DNA from: Brienomyrus brachyistius
Taxonomy: Eukaryota > Chordata > Actinopteri > Osteoglossiformes > Mormyridae
NCBI RefSeq assembly: GCF_023856365.1
Contig: NC_064539.1
Location: 31,718,482 to 31,782,481 of the forward strand
Direction of reading: 5' to 3'
Length of the DNA: 64,000 nucleotides
Shown here: piece after piece, positions 47,462 to 59,305 of the stretch
How positions within the stretch are numbered: the stretch's first letter is position 1
How the letters are laid out: each line of letters opens with the position of its first letter
The notes under the pieces: model-generated
Database searches by the model: none
The model's input: the letters and a program-made list of their open reading frames with translations, nothing else
What the model was told of the DNA's origin: nothing
Made by a program: the position numbers and the translations under genes

Positions 47462-50378
47462 TTAAACCTGTGTCTTCACTGTCCTCGATGTCTCTTTCCT
47501 TAGCCGGCTGCCCTTCATCCTGTGAGACAGGCAAGTTAAACCAATTTGTTAACAGAATGCAGCCATTTTCTCTTTGCTTCAGTTTTGTGTCTTAAACAGA
47601 GGAAACGGTATCTGATGGTAAAACCTACCTCTTCACAACAATGGCCACCAGAAAAACAACAACCAGAACAAACAATACCACCCCCACTATAACCAGTGTT
47701 GTGGTCATGTGAGAGTCATCTGTAGAGACAAGAATCAAATTGTGCTTTTAAAAAAATTAGTATCAGCAATTCATCAAATCCTGTTTAATTCAATGTAATT
47801 ACACACACCAATGGGGTTTCTGTTCTAGTTTAATGTGGGACAGTTTTTATACCTCAGAATTTGAGTAGATAAATTACGAGTCATAAATATTCTTTAATCA
47901 AAATTTTTGTTTTTAATAACTCCATTGAGAGGGTAGCAAATTGTCCCAGTGTGTGACATCGTCACCTTGATCCTCCAGGGTTGTGGGTTGGATTCCTGTC
48001 TTAGATTGTCCATTGAGTTTGTATCTTCTCAGTCAGGCACATTGGTCTTGCTTAATTGGCAATAGTGTGGGAGTGAGTTCCCAATATATTAACAATTACC
48101 TTATATTTTACAGAGACTGTCCCTTTGCAGTATAATATTGGATAATCTGAGTACAGATCAGACCGACCACCTTGACTTTTGAGCTCTCTGACAAGTAGGT
48201 ATTGTACCCTGTATGAGAACTTTGGTCGTGGAAAAGGCAGTGTGGCATCTCAGCATCAAGCATCTCATCTTGCATCACTTATAAATATGCAAAATGATAT
48301 AAATGGTGCGAAGGTGTCATTAAAATATCTAAAGATGGTCGACACCTAGTCGACCCACTACCAGTGCTTGAAATATTGGTAAGGGGTGGCTCCACAACTA
48401 TCGACCAATTCGCTTAACGACCTACTCGTAGGAATGGAACTTGGCCATTATGTGAGGAGTGTCTGTGTTTTGGTATTTGAGTTTTGCAGATGTGCAGGAC
48501 ATTCTGGGGAAAAGGAATAAATGTTTGTCTAGCCAGTTGTGTACAACCATCTTTTCTGCCATTATAACCTTTTAAAAGTACAAGGATATTTCCAGAGTGA
48601 ATTTAAGAGACCTAAAGTGGCCCTGAAGTGCAGAACATAACACACTGATAAAAAATTTAAATATTAAGAAAACGTTTTTTACGTTTTGTATCAAACACAC
48701 AAAATTAACAGCTACCTGGACTAAATACAACACATTAAAATCTTCTAAAACATCAGCTGTAGATGTTAGACTGCAAATGTTGTAGGTAAAGAATCAAGTG
48801 ACATACTCACATTGAGCATTTAGTATGAAAGCGTCAGACACAGTCTCTGTATGTCCTTTCAAAGCACAGGAGTATTTTCCAAAGTGATGATAGGAGACAG
48901 GATCAAACTGAAGTGTGGACTGTGTGTCTGACAGCAGCTGTTTGTCCTTAAACCAAGTGAATTCTGATTGGCTGTGAGAGCAGTTCCCTGTGTCACATGT
49001 CAGATTCACAGAGTCTCCTTCTCTTAATGTACCATTTACTCCAGATGATGTCATCACCACCCTCAATTCTAAAATATGTCAGTATGTATTAGACCATCAA
49101 TTACAGTAATACCTGTATGTGACACTCATATCTTATCATGGTTGATTATTTCTGACTTCAGTAATTACAGTACATAGTGTCAGTATTCAGCTAAATGGTG
49201 TTTTAAACATTTTATCTGAATGTCAGAAATGTTCAGCAAGTCTTTATAACACTAAAAGTAGCTGAACTGAAATGGTGGGCATATCTAGTCTTATGATCAA
49301 CAATTAACATTTTTCTAAATTTGCAGATATTCTAACAGGTAGTTCATAAATAATTAGAAAATGAGAATTTATTTGGCTGCGCATGCAAAACATTCAGTAG
49401 TTACTTACTGTATGAACTAATAGCTAAACAGAAATGATTCAGAAATAAAGTCTCACCATGAACATATAGCTTCACTCCCGATTGACCAGTCCATTGTCCA
49501 CGAGGTGCATTACTTCTGAACCTGAATCTGTACTCTCCAGCATCGGTTTTCCTAGTGTTAGATATCTTTAAAGTGCAGTTTTTCTTTTTGCCGCCCAAAC
49601 ATTCTGCCCTGTGACTGATGGCCTCCATTTTCTCACTCTGTCCTGGTCTGGGTTCAGTTAGGTTATAATTTTCACTGTGACAGACATATGATGTGTCAAT
49701 ACAATCAATATCTTTCTGACACCACATTGTCTCCTTAATTGTGTATCCATCTGGGTAATCATATTTACAGTAAATGAACACAGTGGAACCTCTCACTGTG
49801 CAGACTGAAGTATCTTGATACTGTACATTCCAGATATGACCCAAGACTCCTAAAAAACAGAAATATCCCTATATGGTAACAGATTTAGAGAAGTTCACAG
49901 TCTTAAACTGAACTGGACATACTCACAGGAAATTATACACTGAAACAAATGCACTGTTCCAAACTTCAGTATTATTGAAATCACATGATTCTCTAGGTTT
50001 TTAATAAATAAATGAATAATTCATTTAAATCTGAATCCTGATTTTTCCCATTACTCAGATACCTTCTCTCATCTAATCCCCGTTTTTACTTTGGTTATTT
50101 AGATGAAGGTACAGGAACAAAGTGGCTGATAAATACCTTTGATCTTTCAATGTGCAGCACTGTGGTCTGTCAACATGTTTGACTTTGAAATTGTGCTACA
50201 TTATATAACTTAACTGATTGATACAGTGAACAGTGTCAGTAACCATCTATTGTGTAACCATCCCAGCCGATACTCCTGCTAATTGCTAACCAGTAACCCA
50301 GAGAATGTGAGTGATGTTCTCACCAGGTAGCATGACTAGTATCAATCCCCATAAGGAAAGTGCGTCTCCAGCTCCCAT
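47462..50378 (-). CDS. CD22/Siglec-like two-Ig-domain transmembrane receptor (teleost type)
   Basis: Exons on the minus strand: 50378-50324 (signal peptide, MGAGDALSLWGLILVMLPG), 49849-49457 (V-type Ig), 49068-48811 (second Ig), 47719-47629 (transmembrane) and 47519-47462 (tail); phases agree and give 284 aa. The V domain opens WNVQYQDTSVCTVRGSTV and has CKYDYP...MWCQ and the DAGEYRFRFRS block typical of fish CD22-like proteins. Domain two has VNLTCDTGNCSHSQSEFTWF and HHFGKYSCALKGH. The membrane segment (about 242-264) is hydrophobic and followed by KR. The tail is short, basic and lacks a tyrosine ITIM, unlike mammalian CD22. The last exon's frame follows from phase, but an alternative acidic frame ending at 47,442 is open, so the C-terminus is the weak point. 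Ligand unknown; teleosts have many paralogues, hence no symbol. Confidence 0.82.
47930..48095 (-). repeat. Dispersed fish repeat, 3' part, reverse orientation
   Basis: ccagggttgtgggttggattcc, gagtttgtatcttctcag and cttaattggcaatag are the reverse complement of the gattcgaacctggg / ggagaacatgcaaactc / gggcaattta blocks of the copy at 46,125-46,472. Lies in an intron of the CD22-like gene. Confidence 0.5.
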
Positions 50379-51475
50379 CTCCGCTGTTGTCTCTGCTTTG
50401 AGTAGCCTGCCAAAGGTATCGGAAGTTACTTACTACCCTGTCAGGATTTGCAGAAGTTAAATTAGGAAAAACACACTTTTCGCAATCCATCCATTATTTT
50501 GCCCAACTACCACAACGTGATACCCGCAGGAAGGGACATCCATCGACTTTTATAGATTGTTTATTATTTGTGGGCTTTATTGGAGCTCTAAAATGTATTT
50601 TTCCGGCCCATGTCACAAAAACCTGTGCCTTCGACTGCTGCTCAGCCCACTGTTCACCGGACCCACTGGGGCTTTGGCTAGTCGAGGCCCATGGGTGAAT
50701 GTCTGACCACCATGTGCTCACCTATGAGGTCCGTCCCCAGGTCTGGGTCCAAGGCAGTGCCCTGGTCGGCCTCAGGCCCAGGACATACAGATCCAGGGTG
50801 TGGAAAGTATTGATTTTCATATTGCTGCCAATGATAACAGATTAGAATGGCCATACAGGCAGCATGAGACGAGCAGCTCACGCCTCCCTGCAGTGTTGGC
50901 CTATTTTTCACTTCTGCAATAATCAGTTTTCAGCAAAAATAGAGTTAAAAGATCTGTTAATACTCATACTGACATCATACCAGCAAAATTACATAACTGA
51001 TACCCTTCACTTCAATGTCTGGGCTACGTATCATAGACATGGAAACAATAAAAAATGTATTATTTTAACCATTTTTCAAATTATGTTATTAAAGGAGGAA
51101 GTGGAGGCTATGTTTGCTTTATAGTCAGAGTGTAAACCTAATGTGAGCTGCAATAATATCCTGTGGATAAGCTGACAGAACATCAAGCAGCACAGTAGTT
51201 CTTAGGTGCTCTTGCTCTGAATGAGAGCAAACAAAAATCACAAAAAATTCAAGGATTGATGTATATTATTTATAATAATAATTTTATTATTATTACAATT
51301 ATTGCTACTACTACAATTGACCACATAGTTCTAAACCTAAGATTAAATTTATAATGAACTGAAATCAAACATTCTGTTATTGATGGTCATTATCAAAGGT
51401 AAACTATGTAAAAAGCTAGGCCTTGCAGTAGCAGCGCCGCAGCAGTAACGCAGGCCGCATGGACAACCGCGCAGA
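50379..51475. other. Region upstream of the CD22-like gene, nothing recognised
   Basis: This would hold the promoter of the minus-strand CD22-like gene. No TATA box or core element could be placed with confidence and no coding motif was found. Confidence 0.4.
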
Positions 51476-51479
51476 TACA

Positions 51480-52060
51480 CGCCAGGCAGCCAGTGTGTTT
51501 CAGGCCTTAGCCTGTCCCCTCATTTGCCTTGGGAGACCCTACCAGGGGCAACTTCCCCTGACAACATAGAGGCACACAAAGCCCTCGACCATAGTGAGGA
51601 TCTACCCCAGGATTGGGTCTTTGCTTTTTGCAGATGATGTGGTCCTGCTGGCTGTATCGAGCTACAGTATGAGCATCCGCCTGCGCTGGGGTGGTTTGCA
51701 GTAAAGTGTGAGGCAACTTGGATGAGGATCAGCACCTGGAAGTCTAATGTCATGGTTCTCAACCTGGGTCGGTGGCGAGTTATTGCCTGGAGGAGTCCAA
51801 TATCTTAGGATCTTGTTCACGATTCAGGCAAGAATTAACCGGGAAATCAACAGGCGGATTGGTGCGGCGTCAGCATTTACGTGGGCGTTGTCCTGGCCTG
51901 TTGTGATGAAGAGACCGTTGACTTGCAATGCAAATTACAGGTTGATTGGTGTTAACATCCTCACCTATGGTCATGAGCTGTGGGTAGTGACCTAAAGAAT
52001 GAGATTGTGGATACAAGCGGCGAAAATGAATTTCATTTTCAGGGGACTGGAGTTGGGCAC
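51480..52060 (+). pseudogene. Decayed LINE reverse-transcriptase fragment
   Basis: Plus-strand translation in broken frames shows LCPLICLGRPYQG-like sequence, the reverse-transcriptase active-site motif FADDVVLLA (about 51,627-51,653), then GGELLPGGVQYLRILFT, REINRRIGAASA and LTYGHELWVVT, the C-terminal core of a non-LTR element frequent in fish. Frameshifts and stops separate the pieces; no endonuclease part is present. Family name not assigned. Confidence 0.8.
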
Positions 52061-52074
52061 CCCTGGTATAAACA

Positions 52075-52300
52075 GTCTTTGTCAGTCTAATGCATATTTG
52101 AATGTTGTGAAGCTTCTAGGTTTCAGAATTTCCTAGGTCGTGACAACAGTGTATCTCCTCTACCCCGTTTATCTGCACACCCAGTGCTTCACACTGACTA
52201 TGAGGGTTCGAGCCCTTATTCAAGCCACCAATGGTGACATCACTCTGTCACGTATGGGACTCAAACTGGCAACTTTCCAATCATAACCACTAAACCCAAA
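52075..52300 (-). mobile_element. tRNA-derived SINE relative, minus strand
   Basis: The minus strand reads tttagtggttatgattgg (A-box-like), agtttgagtccc (B-box-like) and gacagagtgatgtcacca, parallel in order to the SINE at 26,775 (gttcaaatccc..gacagagtgatttcag). The 3' part is diverged. Confidence 0.5.
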
Positions 52301-52789
52301 AAACAAAAAAAAGAAAAGATCTTACACACCGTCTTGAATCCAGGTCCTACAGCATATCAGTGATCTGTAACCAAAGGTGCTTTCGAGCTCTTTGGCGTGT
52401 GTGAGCCTGTCATCAGCAAATGTCCCTGAGATTCTGTCACCTTCTGGACAGACTGTCTCTCAAACACACAGCACTTACGCTAAACTACAAAAAATGCGGC
52501 ATGCAGGATTTATGAAAAGAGATCAAGAAATGGGAACTGAGAAGACAGACGCTATCTTGCTGCAATTCTGATGACACATTTTCACAGACGGATCTGATGA
52601 AATGTGAGGAACACAGGATAAGAGGAAGGGCCACCAAACGGGGGCAGCCTAAAGCTACGAGCAGCTTCAGAGTCTCCAGCAAGACATGAAACAGGAGGAA
52701 CTGACTGGCAGCACGACTCAACATTCAGCTGAACTTACATTTAATTTACTTAGCAAAGTAATGTACATGTTTAAGAAAGCAGATCAGCC

Positions 52790-52922
52790 GGTCCCTGGAA
52801 AACCTGGGGTTGGTCAGGGGCCCTGATGATGAGATCACTCTGCTGACGCTGAGATTTGAACTGGCAAACTTCAGATTGCAGACATTGTCTTAACCAGCAG
52901 AGCCACACAGCGCCCCCTACAT
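52790..52922 (-). mobile_element. tRNA-derived SINE head, minus strand
   Basis: The minus strand reads tgtgtggctctgctggttaag (A-box-like), agttcaaatctcagcg (B-box-like), agcagagtgatctcatcatc, and ccaaccccaggttttccaggg, matching the order and words of the SINE at 26,775-27,025. The L2-type tail is missing. Confidence 0.6.
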
Positions 52923-53680
52923 GCAGGATCTTACAGCGCAACAGGCCAAATACAACTGAACCCAGTACAAGCTGAAGGGCAGCAGGCACAAGATCAGACA
53001 GACAAACACTTGATTTTGGTACAATGTTGTTTATTTTTTTTTGTCAAACCATAAACCTGAAATGGGCAGGGAAGGGCGGATTTAATAAAATACTGAGATC
53101 AGGAAACACTGCGTCATGGTTTAGTCATCGGCAATGGCAGAAGTGAGAGAGATCCTTTCCAGGACAAACAGCATGAAAAAGCCACTGCTATGGTCACGTG
53201 ACTTAGCACAGGCAAGACGTTCCCCCTAGAGGACAGAGGAAGCTCTGCCCCATCTCAGACTGTGTAAATGAAGCACCAGTAAAGACAGAAAATTCCCCCA
53301 GAGATATTAGCCCATCTAGTTCAGAACCACGACAGCTTTCACATTACAAACGTGAGTGACATGTTGGGAATCGACACGCTTGCTCATAATGAAACTGTGC
53401 CTAATCAAAAATGATGAAATAAAGACTCACTTGAAAATAAACAATAAAACAAACACAAAACTAGAGTTTCACAAGTTAAAAAAAACACAAAAGCTGAGAC
53501 ACTCTGGGTATCACAACTGTGGAATCATGGAGAAAGTCTGTATTTTCACATTTCTATAAATCTTAGAGTGCTTTGAGCAATGAAAATCTGACAGTGTTTA
53601 TGCCAATGGTCAAATATCAAATCTCATCCAGTTGGCCCACTAGTGTTTTCTCCGATTACCTGTTGAAGTTCCCAAAGAGC
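52923..53680. other. Intergenic, nothing recognised
   Basis: Contains a T-run stretch (gttgtttattttttttttg, 53,026-53,043), which on the minus strand reads AAAAATAAAC and could be a distal poly(A) signal for DENND1A. No coding motif was seen. Confidence 0.35.
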
Positions 53681-53847
53681 AAGGCCTGTTGGTGTGTGAT
53701 TCACACATGCTCAGTGGTGATCAAGGCCTGTTGGTGTGTGATTCACACATGCTCAGTGGTGATCAAGGCCTGTTGGTGTGTGATTCACACATGCTCAGTG
53801 GTGATCAAGGCCTGTTGGTGTGTGATTCACACATGCTCAGTGGTGTT
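53681..53847 (+). repeat. 42-bp tandem repeat, four copies
   Basis: Four near-identical copies of a 42-base unit (aaggcctgttggtgtgtgat, tcacacatgctcagtggtgatc) starting at 53,681, 53,723, 53,765 and 53,807. Copies are almost unmutated, so the expansion is recent. 42 is a multiple of three, so the open frame through it (14-residue peptide repeat) is not evidence of a gene. Confidence 0.93.
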
Positions 53848-54699
53848 AATTCCCTACTTAAGAAACCAAGAGCGTCACTTGACAAAAGTGGGTGGTCTGT
53901 CCAAGTGTGAAAGCTGACGCTGCCAATGAACCAATGAGAGACTCTTTCTGAAGACAGGCTACTGTATTTCTGACATCTATGGTTTCGGCTGAACGGCCCA
54001 GCTGCACACTCCTGCATTGACTTCATCAGACCGCTGCTAGGACCCAGTGCATTGTGATTTGCACAACGACATTCATATGATCGTCAATAAATTCCTTGGT
54101 TTTAACAAAACCCATTTGGTCATGACACACTGGTGGTGGAGTGCAGGCGACAGCCCGGGTCACCCTGGTACATTGGGTTCTAAGGGCTGCAGTTCCTTGG
54201 TTCTCTTGACCGCGGTATCTGGCTTTACTGCTTGGTATAAAGGGCAGAGCCCCAGCAGCCAATGAGCTTCAAAGGTGGGTGGAGCTGGGCAGGAGCAAAT
54301 GAGGCTGGTATATATAGAAAAAAATTTATAGAGCACATGGTGACTGTCACATCGTCAAACACACAACGGGTTCTGCTGAGAGTCTCAGGGTCACAGAGAG
54401 AGTGACCTTGTCGAGTCACAGGGAAGTGACCCCCCCCACCACTACCAGTCGAAGGTCACTTGCATCGTAGACACGTTTGGTCAAACTGGTACCACCTTGC
54501 CCTGGTCTTACTAATACACCAAAAAAGGTTCAAAAACAATCACATAAAATTCTGCTCTTTACTTGAACTGGTCAAAGAAATAAAAGGAGCTTGACCCTTA
54601 AGCAGATATCTACAGTAATAAACGCTGGGCTCTTCACATGGCGAGAGTGGCTTTAGTGAACAAGCTGGCTGCATAGCCCCCGCGCCGACACAGCTGCTG
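53848..54699. other. No gene recognised; possible DENND1A 3'UTR
   Basis: Unique sequence with a TATA-like run (ggtatatatagaaaaaaa near 54,308) and no coding motif. It lies downstream of DENND1A on the minus strand, so it may be transcribed as a long 3'UTR. Confidence 0.3.
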
Positions 54700-55400
54700 G
54701 GAGCTAACGTGAGGCCCACTCGATGCTAACGTGAGGCCAACTCGATGCTAACGTGAGGCCAACTCGATGCTAACGTGAGGCCAACTCGATGCTAACGTGA
54801 GGCCAACTCGATGCTAACGTGAGGCCAACTCGATGCTAACGTGAGGCCAACTCGATGCTAACGTGAGGCCAACTCGATGCTAACGTGAGGCCAACTCGAT
54901 GCTAACGTGAGGCCAACTCGATGCTAACGTGAGGCCAACTCGATGCTAACGTGAGGCCAATGTGGTGCAAAACAAAAGGACAGTGCAAGGCTGCCAATAT
55001 GCGATTGTGAGGCCAGAGTGAAGCCGCCAAAATGGTCATGCAAGTCCAGCGTGAGGCTAGCAGCACAATGTTAACATGACGCCAACACAAGGCTAAAGCG
55101 GCACTAATACGAGGCTAACACGTCGTTAATATGAGGCTATTGCAATGCTAGTGGGAGGGCAGTGCAAAGCTAGCAGTACAATGCTAATGTGACGCCAATG
55201 TGATTCCACCTCGATGCTAAACACAAGACCAATGTGAGGCTAACACAATGTTAAGGTGAGGCCAGGATGAGGCCAACATGATGCTAAACACAAGGTCAGT
55301 GTGAAGGTAACACAATGTTAAGGTGAGTCCAACGAGATGCTGAGTCCAGAGCAAAGCTTACTGGACACCAATGTGAGTCTAGCACGACGCCAATGTGCTG
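54700..55400. repeat. 22-bp minisatellite with a decayed shoulder
   Basis: Homogeneous core from about 54,700 to 54,960: about 11 copies of gatgctaacgtgaggccaac (plus tc), spaced 22 bases. From 54,960 to about 55,400 the words gctaac, gtgaggcc and aatgctaa recur at irregular spacing with many substitutions, looking like older copies of the same array. Lies within about 250-900 bases downstream of the DENND1A stop. Confidence 0.9.
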
Positions 55401-55600
55401 CCTGCAGCCGAGGGGAACAAACCCCAAAGAAATGTAGCTGTTGAAAGACCATCAAACACCACAGCATGTAACAGAGGCAAAGAATTGGCAGTCGCGTCAG
55501 TCTGATTCCTGGGGGGCAGGTAAAAAGTCAGCAGCATGGCCACCAGGGAGGGGCAGGGCAGGACTGCCTCCTAAACGTCCACATTCCCTGATGTTCAGAG

Positions 55601-55606
55601 TTTATT
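55601..55606 (-). terminator. dennd1a: AATAAA close behind the DENND1A stop
   Basis: The plus strand tttatt reads AATAAA on the minus strand, only 29 bases past the TAG. It would give a very short 3'UTR; a distal site is equally possible. Confidence 0.3.
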
Positions 55607-55634
55607 CATCAGCTATGGGGTCCAGCGGAGGGGG

Positions 55635-58600
55635 CTAATCAAACGTCTCCCACCGCCGCCGCATATCCTCTACCCTCCGCTTGGGGGGGGCTGCAGGCTT
55701 CGTCATGGCCAGAAGGTCCCCAAAGGGGTCCAGGGGGTCTTCCTCAGACTGGGGGGGCAAAGCCAGGGGGGTGGGAATGGGGCCTGGAGGGCAGTCCAGC
55801 AGGCTTGGGGGATAGGATGGCTTAGTAGGGATAGCGTGCAGGAAGGCTGGTGCGATGGCAGGGGGGGGGGGACGTGAAGGGGGGCGGTACTGCAGGGACG
55901 GCGAAGGGGGGCGGCTGGAAAAAGGGTGCAGGGGCAGCAACATAAGGGGCGCAGAAAGGGTTTCCCATGGGAGAGGGGGCGTAGGATTGGGGGGCTGGGC
56001 CGACAGGCGTGTAGAGGGGTGTCTGCGTAAAGGGGTTAGGCGGCTGCGTGGGGGGGGTAGGGGGCGGGCCAAAAAGAGACCCGGATACTTTGGAGTCTTC
56101 GCTCCCCACGGAAGGTGCCTGTGGGGCGGTGCTGTTGAGAGGGTCCAAGAGACTCAGCAGGTCCAAACTGTCACTGCCCACCTTCTCAGGCTTCAGAAGG
56201 TCAGCACTAGGGAGCTGGGGGGACGACGACATGTTGAGAGCCTGCCGGAACTCCTGGCCCCCTGCCGTCATGCTGGAGTCCATGTTCGCATGTCTAGGGG
56301 CACGGGGCAAGGGGGGGGGCAGCATCTTACCAGGTTCAGGGGTTTTACGTCCTTGCGGGCGAGGAATGGTGATGCTGGCTTGGGCCGAAGGCATGGCAGC
56401 TGTGTCGGACTTTTCCTGGACGGCGGGATGGGGCTCTGATGGCTCCGGTGGGGGCACGGAAAGCGGCCTCTCCCAGCACTGGGGGGCCCGACTCGGCAGT
56501 GCCATGTCGTCCTGACCCTGGCTCCACAACTTGCTGTAGGGGTGAGTGTGTTTGAGGCTGGGGAGAGTCCGGGTGTATTCTGCTGTAGCCAGATCCATAC
56601 GCTGCAGGGACAGACACAGACACAAGACAGACAGACAGACACAAACTCAAACAGACACAGACAAACACAGACAGGGGACAGAAATACACAGAGGCGTTCA
56701 GACACACAGACAGAAACACACGGACAGACAGAAACACACGGACAGACAGAAACACACAGACAGACAGAAACACACGGACAGACAGAAACACACAGACAGA
56801 CAGACAGACATATTCAAAAACACAGACACAGATACACACAGAAATACAGACAGACAGGTATAAAGTGGTAAGAAACACTGCAATGGCACTGACTGAATTC
56901 CACATTTAAGGTTGGATGCTTTCCTCCAACCTAGCAGAGGCTGAAAAACCCAAGGGTCCAACAGCAGGGCCCTGGGATGGTGCTGACCTGATATCCAAAC
57001 TTGGTAATCTGTTCCTCGGGGGTCTTGGCTATCCGAAGGTCCTCCAGGCTTCTAGCCGGCCCCGGTAGCTCCTCCTCCGTGTTCCCTTCTGGGCTGGCAA
57101 AAATATCGCCCAGCAGGTCTGCCTCCATCAGCTTCTCCACCACTGGGCTGGGTGGAGCTGTGTGGCCATGGGGATGCTCCGCCCCTGGCCCCTCCTCCCC
57201 CTCTGGGATGTCCGAGTCCTTTAGAGACCTGTAGGGCTGAGGCCTGGTGTGTGGAACAGGAGACACACCGAGCATGTAAAAAAATAAAATAAAAAACAGG
57301 CGGAAACACACCTGACACCATTCAACAGCTGACTGCTAACACACCAGCTAGCACGTCACAACATAATGTATCTGCATCATGGAATCACGCCAAGCACATA
57401 TGAGAGCACGCAAAACACCAGGACACGTCTTCAGAGGGACGGATGGGCTTTCGGATATCTAATTAGTACTAATAATAATTATTACAGTAATAACAGATTA
57501 AATATACATAGTTCTAGAAAGGGAAGATCATGCCAAAAGCATTGGAGTTTTGGACCATACAGATCACGCCTTCCCCACCAATCACACACTGATATAGGCA
57601 CTTTGCTGATTTACTGCCGCTGGCAGAGCACATGTGAACAGGTCACTTTAACACTAGCGGCCAGCCAGTCTGGGGGTCAAAGTGCAAGGAGCCTACAGCG
57701 ATGAACCAATCAGGGAAGTGGGAACAAGGGGTCAAAGGGTGAGGGGCCTGCAGCAATGAACCAATCAGAGAAGCAGGGACAAGGGGTCAAAGGGTGAGGG
57801 GCCTGCAGCAATGAACCAATCAGAGAAGCAGGGACAAGTGGTCAAAGGGTGAGGGGCCTGCAGCGATGAACCAATCAGTGAAGCAGGGACAAGGGGGCAA
57901 TAGGAGTGGGGTGAGTAGTAGATCCGGGACAGGACAGGACAGAGAGACAGACATACAGAAAAAGAGAGAGAGAGAGACCATTCAAAGGGGGCGGAGAAGA
58001 GGAGGCTCTCCGGGAAGCCACAGACTGATCCGTCTTCAGGCTGCTGCTCGTCGCCAGAGGAGTCCTCAGACAGGAAGACAGTGTAGTGACGTGTTGGCCG
58101 AACCGAGCTGGGGAGAAGGGACAGGCAGACAGGGGGTGTCATGCGAGACAGGACCCGAGAGATGCCCAGAGAGACCCAGAGGCAAAGGCACATAGCCACA
58201 GCTTAGGATAAAATGTTCTGATAGAGATCCTGGATGGGAACAGGGAGCAAATGACTGACGAACCCAGGCTGCCGAGGTAAAGATCAGGAGGGCTGTTGAG
58301 GGAGTCACCAAACAGGGACAGAATGAGAGACATACAGGAAGGGGGACAGAGAGAAGGATAGAGAGTGAGACTGGACCACCCCTGCATGATCCCACGAGCC
58401 ACCAGAATGGCCTCGAGTTCAAAGGCAGCTGTCATCCCAGGGACCAATGAGGACAAGCCGAGCTAATCCACGGCGAGCATCGGCATGCTGGGGGGTACTG
58501 GTCCACGCGACGGCTTAAGGCCGTTCCGTAAGTCATGTGCTTGCTAATTTTGGGGGAGGAGCTGATCAGCATTTACTTTTAACTGTGCAATGCAATGCTG

Positions 58601-58914
58601 GTCTTACAGTACTCCATGTACACCACAAGAGGCAGAATAGAGTTACAGTCAGGCGCTGCAGCAGGCCTGTGATGGATCGTACAAACAGGAGTTCAGTACC
58701 ATACTGCTGACAGTGACCAGGCTGTGGGAGGAGAGAGGAGGAAGGGAGCAGAGGTGGGCAGGCACTCACTGCTCAGGACTGGAGGGGCGGCAGCTATCCA
58801 GCACCATGTTGCTCCTGGGCCTCTTTGCCATTTGGGGTCTGGGGGGGCGAGCCTGTGAGGGGGAGGCACATGAAGCAGATGAGTCAGAAAGACGTCCTTA
58901 CACACACACACAAG

Positions 58915-58953
<39 letters not shown>

Positions 58954-58957
58954 GCGA

Positions 58958-59023
<66 letters not shown>

Positions 59024-59027
59024 GCGA

Positions 59028-59077
<50 letters not shown>

Positions 59078-59109
59078 GAGCGCACACACACACACACACA
59101 CACACGCGA

Positions 59110-59147
<38 letters not shown>

Positions 59148-59151
59148 GCGA

Positions 59152-59191
<40 letters not shown>

Positions 59192-59195
59192 GCGA

Positions 59196-59231
<36 letters not shown>

Positions 59232-59235
59232 GCGA

Positions 59236-59267
<32 letters not shown>

Positions 59268-59271
59268 GCGA

Positions 59272-59305
<34 letters not shown>

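Noticed and set aside
53681..55000. Regularly spaced repeats that could suggest a CRISPR-like array
   Set aside because: The units are directly adjacent without unique spacers, and the surrounding genes are eukaryotic.
55635..56072. Separate gene in the second frame of the DENND1A last exon
   Set aside because: The conserved DPFGDLL...WETFD end belongs to DENND1A; the frame change coincides with a G11 run, so a frameshift explains it better than a second gene.
56698..56961. Cys/Val/Leu-rich minus-strand open frame
   Set aside because: Translation of the CAGA/CACA microsatellite next to the DENND1A acceptor.
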